This document shows, piece by piece, positions 16,887 through 26,140 of a stretch of 40,622 bases of DNA. The position numbers and the translations under genes are program-made. This DNA is from Oscillatoriales cyanobacterium CG2_30_40_61. Its GTDB lineage: Bacteria; Cyanobacteriota; Cyanobacteriia; Cyanobacteriales; Microcoleaceae. How positions within the stretch are numbered: the stretch's first letter is position 1; each line of letters opens with the position of its first letter. The notes beneath the pieces were generated by a model. That model saw only the letters and a list, made by a program, of their open reading frames with translations. It was not told the DNA's origin and made no database searches. The stretch is taken from assembly GCA_001873365.1 (NCBI GenBank), contig MNYZ01000057.1:30552-71173 (forward strand), written 5' to 3'.

Positions 16887-19800
16887 ATGACTGCAACGAC
16901 CCCAACCCAAGCCACAAAATACGAACCCTTCAGTACCGAAGCCAAATGGCAACAGTATTGGGAAGCTCATCAGGTGTTTAAAGCTGACCCCAACCAACCC
17001 GGGGAACCCTATTGTATTATGATTCCCCCCCCCAACGTCACGGGGAGTCTGCACATCGGTCATGCCTTTAATAACTCCCTGATTGATACCCTGATTCGCT
17101 ATCATCGGATGAAGGGTGATAACGCCTTGTATTTGCCGGGGATGGATCACGCCAGTATTGCAGTCCAAACAATTTTAGAACGACAACTCAAAGCCGAAGG
17201 AAAAACTCGCGACGATTTAGGGCGAGAAAAATTTTTGCAACGAGCTTGGGAATGGAAACAAGAATCCGGCGGAACTATTGTTAATCAGTTGCGACGTTTA
17301 GGGGTTTCTTGTGACTGGACACGGGAACGATTTACCCTAGATGAAGGGTTATCAAAAGCGGTCTTAGAAGCCTTTATTAGATTATATGAAGATGGGTTAA
17401 TTTATCGGGGTAAATATTTAGTTAATTGGTGTCCGGCGAGTCAATCGGCGGTATCGGATTTGGAAGTTGAAAATAAAGAAGTTGATGGAAATTTATGGCA
17501 TTTTCGCTATCCTTTAACCGATGGTACGGGCTATGTGGAAGTGGCAACCACCCGACCGGAAACCATGTTAGGGGATACGGCGGTGGCAGTTAATCCTAAT
17601 GATATTCGCTATAAAGATTTAATTGGAAAAACCGTAATTTTACCGATTATTAAACGGGAAATTCCGATTATTGGGGATGATTTTGTTGATCCGAATTTTG
17701 GTACGGGTTGTGTTAAGGTAACTCCGGCCCATGATCCGAATGATTTTCAAATGGGTCAACGGCATCAACTGCCGATGATTAATATTATGAATCAGGATGG
17801 CTCCTTAAATGAAAATGCCGGGCCCTTCGCCGGACAGGATCGATTTGTGGCGCGAAAAAATTTGCTTCAATTCCTCAAAGATAAGGGATTTTTAGTTAAA
17901 ATAGAAGACTATAAACATACGGTTCCCTATAGCGATCGCGGTAAAGTTCCAGTAGAACCGCTATTATCAACCCAATGGTTTGTTAAAATTCGTCCTTTAG
18001 CAGATCAGGCGTTAAATTGTTTAGATAAACAGGATTCTCCCGTCTTTGTTCCTGACCGTTGGACAAAGGTTTATCGAGATTGGTTAGTTAAATTAGATGA
18101 TTGGTGTATTTCCCGACAATTGTGGTGGGGACATCAAATTCCGGCTTGGTATGCGGTTAGTGAAACCGGGGGTAAAATTACCGATAATACGCCGTTTGTT
18201 GTAGGGAGAAATGAAGCGGAAGCTCGGGAAAAAGCGATCGCAAAATTCGGAGAAACGGTAATTTTAGAACAAGATCCTGATGTTTTAGATACTTGGTTTT
18301 CCTCCGGTTTATGGCCGTTTTCCACCTTGGGATGGCCGGAAGAAACCTTGGATTTAAGCAAATATTATCCTACCAGTACCCTCTCAACGGGGTTTGATAT
18401 TATCTTTTTCTGGGTTGCCCGGATGACGATGATGGGAGCATATTTTACCGATAAAATGCCCTTTAAAACCGTATATATTCATGGGTTAATTCGGGATGAA
18501 AATGGCAAGAAAATGTCAAAATCCGCCGGAAACGGGATTGATCCGTTATTACTAATTGATAAATACGGAACTGATGCGGTGCGATTTACCCTAATGAAAG
18601 AAGTCATCGGGGCGGGGCAAGATATTCGCTTAGAATATAATCGAGAAACCGACGAATCTGCATCTGTAGAAGCGTCTCGAAATTTTGCTAATAAACTCTG
18701 GAATGCTTCTCGGTTTGTGATGATGAATTTAGACGGAAAATCTCCCAAACAGTTAGGCGAACCCGCTATTAATCAATTAGAACTAAGTGATAAATGGATT
18801 TTATCTCGCTTTAACCAAACCGTCAAACAAACCCGTGAGGATATGGATAATTACGGTATTGGTGAAGCGGCTAAGGGCATTTATGAGTTTATTTGGGGAG
18901 ATTTTTGTGATTGGTATATTGAATTAGCTAAACCCCGTTTACAAGGAGAAAATAACGCCTCTCGTCAAGTTTCCCAACAAACCTTAGCTTATGTTTTAGA
19001 AGGAATTTTAAAACTTCTCCATCCGTTTATGCCCCATATTACGGAAGAAATTTGGCATACTTTAACCCAAACTGGGGAAGAAACTTGTTTAGCTTTACAA
19101 CCCTATCCAATGGTAGTAGAAGATGAGATTTTGGAAGTCCAACGGTTAGGAAAGTTTGTTAATGATCCTGATTCAATTTTAGGTCAATCCATCAGAATTT
19201 TGTTTGAATTACCGGAGGTTTTAGGAGGTTTCTTTAAACAATATCAAAAACCCCTAATTATAACTGGTCTATTTTTCGTTGCCTTTTTAACGGTTAAATG
19301 TTTTGTAGCGGCGTTAACTGCTATTAACGAGTTACCCTTACTCTCTAGCATTTTTGAACTAATTGGAATCGGATATACGGGTTGGTTTGTGTATCGATAT
19401 TTGCTTAAAGCCTCACAACGGGAGGAACTTGGGAAGATTTTACAGAAGTGGAAAACGGAATTTATCGGGAGTCAAAAAGCAGATAAAAACATTGAAATCC
19501 CTAACATTTATTCCACAATTTGTCAAGATCAATCCAGTGAAATTATCAGCATTATTGATCCGAAACTAGAGGCGGATTTTGAGTTAATTATTGGGGCAAT
19601 TCGTACTGTCCGAAATTTACGCGCGGAAGCAGATATTAAACCCAAGGTTAAGGTTAATGCTATTCTGCAAAGCGACAGTATTAAAGAACAGCAAATCTTG
19701 AAACAGGGACAAACCTATATTCAAGAGTTGGGGAAAGTTGAAGAATTAACTATTACACAGAAGTTAACTGGAAATGAAGGACAAAGTATTGCAGGAGTTG

Positions 19801-20042
19801 TGGGAACTGTACAGGTATTAATGCCTTTAGCCGGGGTGGTTGATTTAGCTGCATTTCAAACGAAATTGCAGAAAAAATTAGCTAAGGTGGAAAAAGAAAT
19901 TCAAGGGTTACAACGTAATTTGAATAACTCGAATTTCGTTAACCGTGCGGAACCAGAAGTTGTAGAAAATACCCGCAATAGTTTAGCAGAAGCCCAAAAA
20001 CAAGCGGAAATTCTCCAACAACGGTTAAGTCAATTTAACTAA
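16887..20042 (+). CDS. valS: Valyl-tRNA synthetase with CAAD thylakoid-anchor domain
   Basis: Class I synthetase charging tRNA-Val; 1051 aa, well over 100 residues longer than usual. The HIGH motif is at 56-59 ([13 protein letters not shown]) and KMSKS at 542-546. The CP1 editing domain lies between them and the anticodon-binding helical domain at about 600-740. An insertion at about 750-870 has two hydrophobic segments ([21 protein letters not shown] and [20 protein letters not shown]) and matches the CAAD appended domain known from some cyanobacterial Val, Ile, Leu and Glu synthetases, which tethers them to thylakoid membranes. The C-terminal coiled coil (about 985-1050) binds tRNA. Motifs look intact, so the enzyme should be active and membrane-attached. 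Confidence 0.97.
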   Translation: MTATTPTQATKYEPFSTEAKWQQYWEAHQVFKADPNQPGEPYCIMIPPPNVTGSLHIGHAFNNSLIDTLIRYHRMKGDNALYLPGMDHASIAVQTILERQLKAEGKTRDDLGREKFLQRAWEWKQESGGTIVNQLRRLGVSCDWTRERFTLDEGLSKAVLEAFIRLYEDGLIYRGKYLVNWCPASQSAVSDLEVENKEVDGNLWHFRYPLTDGTGYVEVATTRPETMLGDTAVAVNPNDIRYKDLIGKTVILPIIKREIPIIGDDFVDPNFGTGCVKVTPAHDPNDFQMGQRHQLPMINIMNQDGSLNENAGPFAGQDRFVARKNLLQFLKDKGFLVKIEDYKHTVPYSDRGKVPVEPLLSTQWFVKIRPLADQALNCLDKQDSPVFVPDRWTKVYRDWLVKLDDWCISRQLWWGHQIPAWYAVSETGGKITDNTPFVVGRNEAEAREKAIAKFGETVILEQDPDVLDTWFSSGLWPFSTLGWPEETLDLSKYYPTSTLSTGFDIIFFWVARMTMMGAYFTDKMPFKTVYIHGLIRDENGKKMSKSAGNGIDPLLLIDKYGTDAVRFTLMKEVIGAGQDIRLEYNRETDESASVEASRNFANKLWNASRFVMMNLDGKSPKQLGEPAINQLELSDKWILSRFNQTVKQTREDMDNYGIGEAAKGIYEFIWGDFCDWYIELAKPRLQGENNASRQVSQQTLAYVLEGILKLLHPFMPHITEEIWHTLTQTGEETCLALQPYPMVVEDEILEVQRLGKFVNDPDSILGQSIRILFELPEVLGGFFKQYQKPLIITGLFFVAFLTVKCFVAALTAINELPLLSSIFELIGIGYTGWFVYRYLLKASQREELGKILQKWKTEFIGSQKADKNIEIPNIYSTICQDQSSEIISIIDPKLEADFELIIGAIRTVRNLRAEADIKPKVKVNAILQSDSIKEQQILKQGQTYIQELGKVEELTITQKLTGNEGQSIAGVVGTVQVLMPLAGVVDLAAFQTKLQKKLAKVEKEIQGLQRNLNNSNFVNRAEPEVVENTRNSLAEAQKQAEILQQRLSQFN

Positions 20043-20047
20043 CTTTT

Positions 20048-20149
20048 GATCCCCCCTAACTCTCCTTACAAAAGGGGGAAAGATCCCCCCTAACCCCCCT
20101 TACAAAAGGGGGAAAGATCCCCCCTAACCCCCCTTACAAAAGGGGGAAA
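20048..20149. repeat. 34-bp C/G-rich tandem repeat, three copies
   Basis: Three direct 34-bp copies begin GATCCCCCCTAAC and end AAAAGGGGGAAA; the first differs by one base. Each copy is itself an imperfect hairpin (CCCCC...GGGGG). It lies between convergent valS and the ispD unit, so it may act in transcription termination. Confidence 0.9.
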
Positions 20150-20169
20150 GTCGAGATAAAATCAAAGTT

Positions 20170-20330
20170 CAAAGTCCCACTTTTTAAGGGGGATTTAGGG
20201 GGATCAGATCTAGGATAAAATACCGTTCAAAGTCCCACTTTTTAAGGGGGATTTAGGGGGATCAGATCTAGGATAAAATACCGTTCAAAGTCCCACTTTT
20301 TAAGGGGGATTTAGGGGGATCAGATCTAAA
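20170..20330. repeat. 58-bp G-rich tandem repeat, 2.7 copies, inverted relative to the preceding repeat
   Basis: Copies start at 20170, 20228 and 20286 and contain GTCCCACTTTTTAAGGGGG and GATTTAGGGGGATCAG. The core is the reverse complement of the 34-bp unit just upstream, so the two arrays could fold into one long stem. Confidence 0.9.
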
Positions 20331-20351
20331 ATTTAATCAGGGGTTTTAAAA

Positions 20352-20528
20352 TTATATCTTTATTCCGTAGTTAAAGCCATCAATGCCATATCTAAATAAA
20401 GCTAGGGAATTTAATGTGATTAAAACACTAAAACATGAGGCTAAATATAAATTAATAATTCCGAGGTTAATCAACTCATGAATTAAGATATTTTTTCCTT
20501 TCTTCTTAGGCGTTTTTGTTGCTGTCAT
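20352..20528 (-). CDS. Small membrane protein (58 aa), possibly truncated
   Basis: An ATG four bases after the ispD stop opens a 58-aa frame, MTATKTPKKKGKN... It has a basic N terminus, one hydrophobic helix (about 22-46, LGIINLYLASCFSVLITLNSLALF) and a short polar tail GIDGFNYGIKI. The tight spacing suggests coupling to ispD. No clear Shine-Dalgarno is present apart from the ispD tail. I do not recognise the family. The C terminus ends just before the G/C-rich repeat arrays, so it may be the N-terminal remnant of a longer membrane protein cut by repeat insertion. Confidence 0.45.
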   Translation of the reverse strand: MTATKTPKKKGKNILIHELINLGIINLYLASCFSVLITLNSLALFRYGIDGFNYGIKI

Positions 20529-20532
20529 ATTT

Positions 20533-21225
20533 TTATTGATAATTTTTGATTCTTGATCTTAAAATAAATTCTGCCACACTTAAATCCACAGGGGTTGTTA
20601 CTTTCAAATTAGTGTCTTCTCCCATGACAATATGAACTGGTAAACCACATTTTTCAAATAAAGCCGCATCGTCGGTGACGTCCCAACCCTCTTTAATTCC
20701 TTGATCATGACACTCTTTTAATAATTTCACCTCAAACCCTTGGGGAGTTTGCGCCGCCCATAATTGTTGACGATTTGGGGTATCTAAAATTAACCCATTT
20801 TCATCAACAATCTTAATCGTATCCTTAACTGGAATAGCCGCAATTAACCCCGAACAGGTCTGCAACGCCATCCCACAGCGCTCGAATAACTGCGGTGTGG
20901 CCAAACATCTCGCCCCATCATGAATTAACACTCGCTTCGCATCCGGTGGTAAAGCCTGTAAGCCATTGTAAACCGACTGTTGACGGGTTTCGCCCCCCGG
21001 AATTAACTCCACGGGTTTAGTTAAATTAACCTGAGCCAAAATTTCCTGAAAGTCTGGAAAATCCACGGGTTGACCGATGATCCCGATCCACTGAATACCC
21101 GTCGCCGCCTCCGCCGCTGCAAGTGTCCAAGCTAATAGGGGTTTATCCCATAGAGTCAGGAGCAATTTGTTGCGATCGCTCCCCATTCTTCGTCCCATCC
21201 CCGCCGCCGGAATTAATAAGTGCAT
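20533..21225 (-). CDS. ispD: 2-C-methyl-D-erythritol 4-phosphate cytidylyltransferase
   Basis: The CTP-dependent third enzyme of the MEP isoprenoid pathway, cytoplasmic, 230 aa (normal length). Hallmarks are the N-terminal loop IPAAGMGRRMGSDRNK, LIHDGARC, the basic AAIPVKDTIK and DVTDDAALFEK with the conserved acidic site. The start is the ATG at 21225 (MHLLIPAAGMG). It is divergent from the GT9 gene and is followed by the 58-aa ORF. Confidence 0.96.
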   Translation of the reverse strand: MHLLIPAAGMGRRMGSDRNKLLLTLWDKPLLAWTLAAAEAATGIQWIGIIGQPVDFPDFQEILAQVNLTKPVELIPGGETRQQSVYNGLQALPPDAKRVLIHDGARCLATPQLFERCGMALQTCSGLIAAIPVKDTIKIVDENGLILDTPNRQQLWAAQTPQGFEVKLLKECHDQGIKEGWDVTDDAALFEKCGLPVHIVMGEDTNLKVTTPVDLSVAEFILRSRIKNYQ

Positions 21226-21304
21226 TGTGAAAATTTACAGGTAAGATTGACAATTATATCTTCGTATTAGAATTAAGCTGATCTTGTAGATTAACTCTTT
21301 AATT

Positions 21305-22267
21305 ATGAGAATACTAGCCCTTGTCCCAGGTGGAATAGGCGATCAAATCCTATTTTTTCCCACCCTTGATGGCCTCAAGCAAGCCTATCCTGAAGCCCAA
21401 ATTTCTGTTATGGTAGAACCCAGAGCCAGGGGAGCTTATAGGGTTTGTAAGTCCGTTTCTGAAATTCTGACCTACGATTTCAAGGGACGGAATAGTTTAG
21501 CCGACTGGGGAAATTTTTTAGGAATTGTCCGTGACCGGGAATATGAAGTGGTGGTATCCCTGGGTCAAAGTTGGACAGTGGGATTATTATTGTGGTTAAC
21601 GGGTATTCCGACGCGCATTGGTTACGCAGGCGGGGGTGAGGGGCTATTTATTAGCAACCCTGTCCCCTTAAAACAGGAGCAATACGCCGCTGAAATGTAT
21701 TATGACCTCCTCAAAGGCTTGGATATTATTACCCCCTTCTCAGGATTATCGATTAATGTGCCTAAATTGGATCTTGACTGGGGAGAAGCCGAACAGAAAC
21801 GGTTAGGGGTCAAGGATAGTGGTTATATTTTGATTCATGGCGGCTCTAGCCAGTTAGCCCAACAAAAAGGCATTGATAAAATCTACCCCGTGGCCAGTTG
21901 GCAAAAAATTATTCAAGATATTCAACAGCGCCAACCCAACCTCCCCGTGATCGTTGTCCAGGGGCCAGAAGATGGGGCCTTAGTGCGGCAAATTGTCGAA
22001 TCTTGTCCCCAAGTTAAAGTTACCCGACCGGACGATATTGGTAAATTATCGGCAATGATCGCCTCGGCTAATTTAATGCTTTGTACCGATAGCGCCCCGA
22101 TGCACCTGGCCGTTGCGGTGGGAACCTATACGATCGCCTTATTTGGCCCAACAGAACCCGCTAAATTATTACCAAAAAGCGATCGGGTAATTGGGATTAA
22201 ATCACCTTCGGGCAAAATGTCTGATATTTCTCCCGATCAAGTAATTAAAAAAATCTGGGGAGGCTAA
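21305..22267 (+). CDS. Glycosyltransferase family 9 (heptosyltransferase-like)
   Basis: A 320-aa GT-B-fold protein of the ADP-heptose:LPS heptosyltransferase type. The N-terminal ILALVPGGIGDQILFFPTLDGLK matches the family's first beta-alpha unit; the C-terminal nucleotide-sugar region includes LMLCTDSAPMHLAVAVGTYTIALFGPTEP, the typical SGPMHLA-like motif. It probably transfers a sugar in cell-surface lipopolysaccharide or related glycan synthesis. Cyanobacteria generally lack heptose in LPS, so the donor is unknown. It stands alone, followed directly by the 14-bp tandem array. Confidence 0.9.
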   Translation: MRILALVPGGIGDQILFFPTLDGLKQAYPEAQISVMVEPRARGAYRVCKSVSEILTYDFKGRNSLADWGNFLGIVRDREYEVVVSLGQSWTVGLLLWLTGIPTRIGYAGGGEGLFISNPVPLKQEQYAAEMYYDLLKGLDIITPFSGLSINVPKLDLDWGEAEQKRLGVKDSGYILIHGGSSQLAQQKGIDKIYPVASWQKIIQDIQQRQPNLPVIVVQGPEDGALVRQIVESCPQVKVTRPDDIGKLSAMIASANLMLCTDSAPMHLAVAVGTYTIALFGPTEPAKLLPKSDRVIGIKSPSGKMSDISPDQVIKKIWGG

Positions 22268-22271
22268 ATTT

Positions 22272-22566
22272 CAGTTATCAGTTATCAGTTATCAGTTATC
22301 AGTTAATAGTTGACAGTTAATAGTTTTCAGTTAATAGTTGACAGTTAATAGTTGACAGTTAATAGTGAACAGTTAATAGTGAACAGTTAATAGTGAACAG
22401 TTAATAGTTTTCAGTTAATAGTTTTCAGTTAATAGTTGACAGTTAATAGTTGACAGTTAATAGTTTTCAGTTAATAGTTGACAGTTAATAGTTGACAGTT
22501 AATAGTTTTCAGTTAATAGTTTTCAGTTAATAGTTGACAGTTAATAGTTGACAGTTAACAGTTGTC
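22272..22566. repeat. Tandem array: four 7-bp units followed by nineteen 14-bp units
   Basis: AGTTATC repeats from 22272 to 22300. From 22301 nineteen contiguous 14-bp units start AGTTAATAGT and end in one of three main variants: TGAC (D), TTTC (F) or GAAC (G). In order they read D F D D G G G F F D D F D D F F D D, then a diverged unit AGTTAACAGTTGTC. There are no unique spacers, so it is not a CRISPR. Confidence 0.95.
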
Positions 22567-22591
22567 AGTAATAGTTAACCATTAACTAATT

Positions 22592-22652
22592 AAAATCCGT
22601 GAAATCCGTGAAATCCGCTTAATCCGTGTTCAAATCCTCTTAATCCGTGTTC
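22592..22652. repeat. AATCCGTG short repeat upstream of the methyltransferase gene
   Basis: Several near-copies of AATCCGTGA and AATCC(G/T)CTT run to the start codon. The same element occurs at about 40-77 downstream of the first kinase. It may contain the 5' leader of the gene; no clear Shine-Dalgarno is seen. Confidence 0.7.
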
Positions 22653-22653
22653 T

Positions 22654-23826
22654 ATGAATTATAATATCGAAGAAACAGTTATTGAACGCTACAAAGCCGG
22701 AGCCCAAACGGTACAACCTTCCCTCTGTTGTCCGGTGGAATATCAGGAAAATCAATATTTAGAAATTATTCCCCAGGAAATTATAGATAAAGATTATGGT
22801 TGTGGTGATCCCACCCGTTATGTTAACCCCGGGGAAACCGTGGTTGATTTGGGTTCCGGGGCGGGGAAAAATTGTTATATGATCGCTCAAAAAGTGGGAG
22901 CATCCGGTCAGGTGATCGGGGTGGATTTTAATGATACAATGTTGGCTCTTTCCCGCAGCCATCAACCAGAAATGGCTCAAAAATTAGGCTATTTTAATAC
23001 AAGCTTTGTTAAGGCAAAAATTCAGGATTTAGCATTGGATTTAGATCAAGTGCAACGGTGGTTAACTGTTAATCCGATTCAATCAATTGAAGACCTAGGA
23101 AAATTTGAGTTAGAATGCGATCGCCTGCGTCAACAAAACCCTTTAATTGCCGATAATAGTGTTGATGTGGTTATTTCTAATTGTGTTTTAAATTTAGTCC
23201 GTCCCCAGGATAAGGATCAACTATTTCAAGAAATTTATCGAGTTTTGAAACGGGGCGGACGGGCGGTTATTTCCGATATTGTTTGCGATCAAGATCCCAC
23301 ACCTAGAATTTTAAATGATCCCGATCTTTGGAGTGGTTGTATTGCGGGAGCGTTTCGAGAAAATGAATTTTTAGAACGTTTTGAACAGGCTGGATTTTAT
23401 GGAATTGAAATATTAGCTAGACAGGAAGAACCTTGGCAAGTGATTGATGGTATTGAGTTTCGTTCCCTAACAGTTACTGCATTTAAAGGCAAAGACGGCC
23501 CCTGTTTAGATGTAAACCAAGCCGTGATTTATAAAGGGCCTTGGAAACAGGTCATGGACGATGACGGACATATTTTATATCGGGGGGAACGGATGGCAGT
23601 TTGTGATAAAACCTACCAAATTTATAATAACATAAACGGCCCCTATTATCAAGATATTTTAGGAATTTTACCCCATGAAACTATCCCCCTAGAATCAGCC
23701 CCAGAATTCGATTGTAGACGGAATGCTATTCGTCAACCGGAGGAAACCAAGGGAGAGCATTATCACGTTACTATCACCAATTCCGATGATTCCTGTTGCG
23801 CTCCTGCTAGTTCTAGTTGTTGTTAA
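22654..23826 (+). CDS. arsM: ArsM-like SAM-dependent methyltransferase (arsenite methyltransferase family)
   Basis: A 390-aa class I methyltransferase. The SAM motif is VVDLGSGAGKNCYMIAQKVG. The cysteines needed for As(III) binding in ArsM have counterparts at C177 (SNCVLNL) and C229 (SGCIAGAF), spaced like C174/C224 of the characterised algal enzyme; C25/C26 could supply the N-terminal thiol. The predicted role is stepwise methylation of arsenite, giving volatile or methylated arsenicals. Compared with short ArsM it has an extra insert of about 35 residues (about 118-155) and a C-terminal extension (about 280-390) ending in CCAPASSSCC, another likely metalloid-binding site. No arsR or ars transport gene is adjacent, so a related methyltransferase substrate cannot be excluded. 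Confidence 0.8.
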   Translation: MNYNIEETVIERYKAGAQTVQPSLCCPVEYQENQYLEIIPQEIIDKDYGCGDPTRYVNPGETVVDLGSGAGKNCYMIAQKVGASGQVIGVDFNDTMLALSRSHQPEMAQKLGYFNTSFVKAKIQDLALDLDQVQRWLTVNPIQSIEDLGKFELECDRLRQQNPLIADNSVDVVISNCVLNLVRPQDKDQLFQEIYRVLKRGGRAVISDIVCDQDPTPRILNDPDLWSGCIAGAFRENEFLERFEQAGFYGIEILARQEEPWQVIDGIEFRSLTVTAFKGKDGPCLDVNQAVIYKGPWKQVMDDDGHILYRGERMAVCDKTYQIYNNINGPYYQDILGILPHETIPLESAPEFDCRRNAIRQPEETKGEHYHVTITNSDDSCCAPASSSCC

Positions 23827-23944
23827 ATATTAAAAAAAAGGTTATAATAAGTCCTGATCTAAGGTGATATTTAGTAACTTTAGATTAGGGCGATCGCTAA
23901 TAGCTCGAAATACTTTATTGATTTATAAATTACTTTCCTAACCA

Positions 23945-24838
23945 ATGGTAATATTTGAACGATATGAAGACCAGGGACATATTATATTTCACGGTGATTC
24001 TTTACCTATTTTATCAAGTGAGATAACATCTGAATCTGTAGATCTAATTTTTATTGACCCTCCCTACAATATTGGAAAACAATTTTCCAATTTCCACGAT
24101 AAGTGGGAGTCTGATGAGGAATATGCAGTATGGGCTTATAAATTACTAGATGAGTGTATTCGGATATTAAAGCCTAATGGAACTTTATATGTGATGGCAA
24201 GTACCCAAGCTATGCCATATTTTGATCTTTATTTAAGAAATAAAATAGTAATTCTGAGCCGAATTATATGGCATTATGATAGTTCAGGAGTTCAAGCCAA
24301 AAAATACTTTGGCTCAATGTATGAACCCCTACTTCATTGTGTTAAAAATAAGAGTGATTATGTATTTAACTCTGATAATATTAAAGTAGAAGCAAAAACG
24401 GGGGCGAAACGGAAGTTAATTGATTATAGAAAATCCGTTCCTAGTCCCTATAACTCCGAAAAAGTACCGGGGAATGTCTGGTATTTTCCTCGTGTTAGAT
24501 ATCTGATGGAAGAATACGAAAACCATCCTTCCCAAAAACCTGAAGCATTGCTAAACAGGATAATTCTTGCTAGTAGTCAGGAGGGTAGTATTGTACTTGA
24601 TCCATTTGGAGGTACATTTACATCAGGTGCGGTAGCTAAACGATTAGGAAGAAATTCTATTAGTATAGAATCTCAAGAGGAGTATCTTAAAATTGGTCTA
24701 AGGCGAGTTCTAGGATGGCAAGAATATAGAGGTGAGCAGCTATTTCCTCCACAGAAAAAACAGGCTAGAAGAAATAAAAATATTCAAAATTTGAATTTTA
24801 TCCAAGAGGAGCTTTTTAATGCCGACACTACAGCATGA
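23945..24838 (+). CDS. Type II beta-class adenine-specific DNA methyltransferase, YhdJ-like
   Basis: A 297-aa DNA methylase. Catalytic motif IV DPPYNIGK (38-45) precedes the SAM motif DPFGGTFTSG (219-228), the order of beta-class N6-adenine or N4-cytosine methylases. Long stretches (IWHYDSSGVQAKKYFGS, VPGNVWYFPRVRYLM, ENHPSQKPEALL) match my memory of E. coli YhdJ, which methylates ATGCAT, so ATGCAT is the likely target. It overlaps the downstream nuclease gene by 20 bp. The pair is AT-rich relative to its neighbours and looks horizontally acquired. Start is the ATG at 23945. Confidence 0.93.
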   Translation: MVIFERYEDQGHIIFHGDSLPILSSEITSESVDLIFIDPPYNIGKQFSNFHDKWESDEEYAVWAYKLLDECIRILKPNGTLYVMASTQAMPYFDLYLRNKIVILSRIIWHYDSSGVQAKKYFGSMYEPLLHCVKNKSDYVFNSDNIKVEAKTGAKRKLIDYRKSVPSPYNSEKVPGNVWYFPRVRYLMEEYENHPSQKPEALLNRIILASSQEGSIVLDPFGGTFTSGAVAKRLGRNSISIESQEEYLKIGLRRVLGWQEYRGEQLFPPQKKQARRNKNIQNLNFIQEELFNADTTA

Positions 24839-25976
24839 ATTTACCGATAAGATTACTGAAATTTTAAATATATATTTCCCGGAACAGGGAAGTAAAATCT
24901 TAGATTATAGCGAGTTATTACAATATTTAAATATTAAGACAAAAGCTGCTAATCGTGGGTCTAAGTCACGAGCAGGATTTGCAAATCTTTATGCTATATA
25001 TGTCTTGGTCGAGGACTATCTAAATAATGAGTTTCATATTAATGGCAGCTATAGTGATTATGAAGGGGCAAAATTTACAATACTTCTTCAAAGACAAAGA
25101 GAACTTCCATTTGGAAGTAAACTCCAAAATCATGCACTGAATCATCGACTAAATGAAGAATTCAAAAAATACTTTCCAACATCATCTTATGTACCTATAA
25201 TTAGAGATGTTAAAACCAATAAATATTGGATTAATGAAAATATCTTGAAATGTTCTATTGATAATTCTCAAATAAATATTGCTGAAGCGATTAAAGATAT
25301 TATTGATGCTTATATAGCAGCACGTGGTCAAGCATTCAATAACTTTATGATCTATTGTCAACAGATGATCGATATTCAGAAACAAGATCCTTCACAAGCG
25401 GTTAAATTTATTAAAGATTTACTTAAACCTAATATAGATGCAAGAGTTTTTGAAATTGTCAGCTACGCTATTTTGAAAGAATATTATGCAGACCAACAAA
25501 TATATTGGGGTTGGTCGCCCGATGAACTGAATGTGGAATATTTGGTTTTATATAAAACGGGTCGAACCAACGCAAATGATGGGGGTATAGACTTTGTAAT
25601 GAAGCCCCTGGGAAGATTTTTTCAAGTCACAGAAACTCTTGATGCAGGTAAATATTTTCTTGATATTGATAAGGTTCAGAGATATCCGATTACTTTTGTT
25701 GTGAAAACAGAACATACCGTTGAAACAATCTTAAACAAAATCAGAGAAAAAGCGACGGAAAAATATAATATTAAAGCTATTGTTAAAAAATACATGGAAT
25801 CTGTAGAAGAAGTGATTAATATTCCAGAACTGATGAGTCATTTTGATAGGGTTTTAGAACGGGGTAAAGGTGCAGCAGTCATTGAAGAAATTGTTTTACA
25901 GAGTCGTGTGGAATTTAATGTAGAAGCGGAGGAACAAGATATTTTGATCAAAGAAAATCGGGTTGAAGATGGGTAG
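24819..25976 (+). CDS. Putative type II restriction endonuclease partner of the YhdJ-like methylase
   Basis: A 385-aa protein whose start (strong AAGAGGAG upstream) lies inside the methylase gene, the classical arrangement of an R-M pair. The N-terminal half (1-180) has no motif I know. A PD-(D/E)XK-like core follows: helix ARVFEIVSYAILKEYY (E212), then DGGIDF (D258) and a strand FFQVTE (Q269, T271). The usual catalytic Lys of ExK/QxK is Thr, so the metal site is atypical or I have misplaced it. Recognition of ATGCAT is inferred from the partner methylase. Full length appears intact. Confidence 0.8.
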   Translation: MPTLQHEFTDKITEILNIYFPEQGSKILDYSELLQYLNIKTKAANRGSKSRAGFANLYAIYVLVEDYLNNEFHINGSYSDYEGAKFTILLQRQRELPFGSKLQNHALNHRLNEEFKKYFPTSSYVPIIRDVKTNKYWINENILKCSIDNSQINIAEAIKDIIDAYIAARGQAFNNFMIYCQQMIDIQKQDPSQAVKFIKDLLKPNIDARVFEIVSYAILKEYYADQQIYWGWSPDELNVEYLVLYKTGRTNANDGGIDFVMKPLGRFFQVTETLDAGKYFLDIDKVQRYPITFVVKTEHTVETILNKIREKATEKYNIKAIVKKYMESVEEVINIPELMSHFDRVLERGKGAAVIEEIVLQSRVEFNVEAEEQDILIKENRVEDG

Positions 25977-26140
25977 ATGTTGGTATTACCTGAAGTCGCC
26001 ATTTTATATTAAGAATTGTTTCAAATTAAAACAAAATAGAAATTTTTGAACAATAGCAAAAAGTTAATTGTATCTTAAACAATATCCAGAGTTAAACAAC
26101 CCACCCAGATTAAAAAACACAATTTAAACAGGACTTCACA

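Noticed and set aside
22272-22566. Possible CRISPR array
   Set aside because: Units are contiguous 7- and 14-bp repeats without unique spacers, and no cas gene is in the window.
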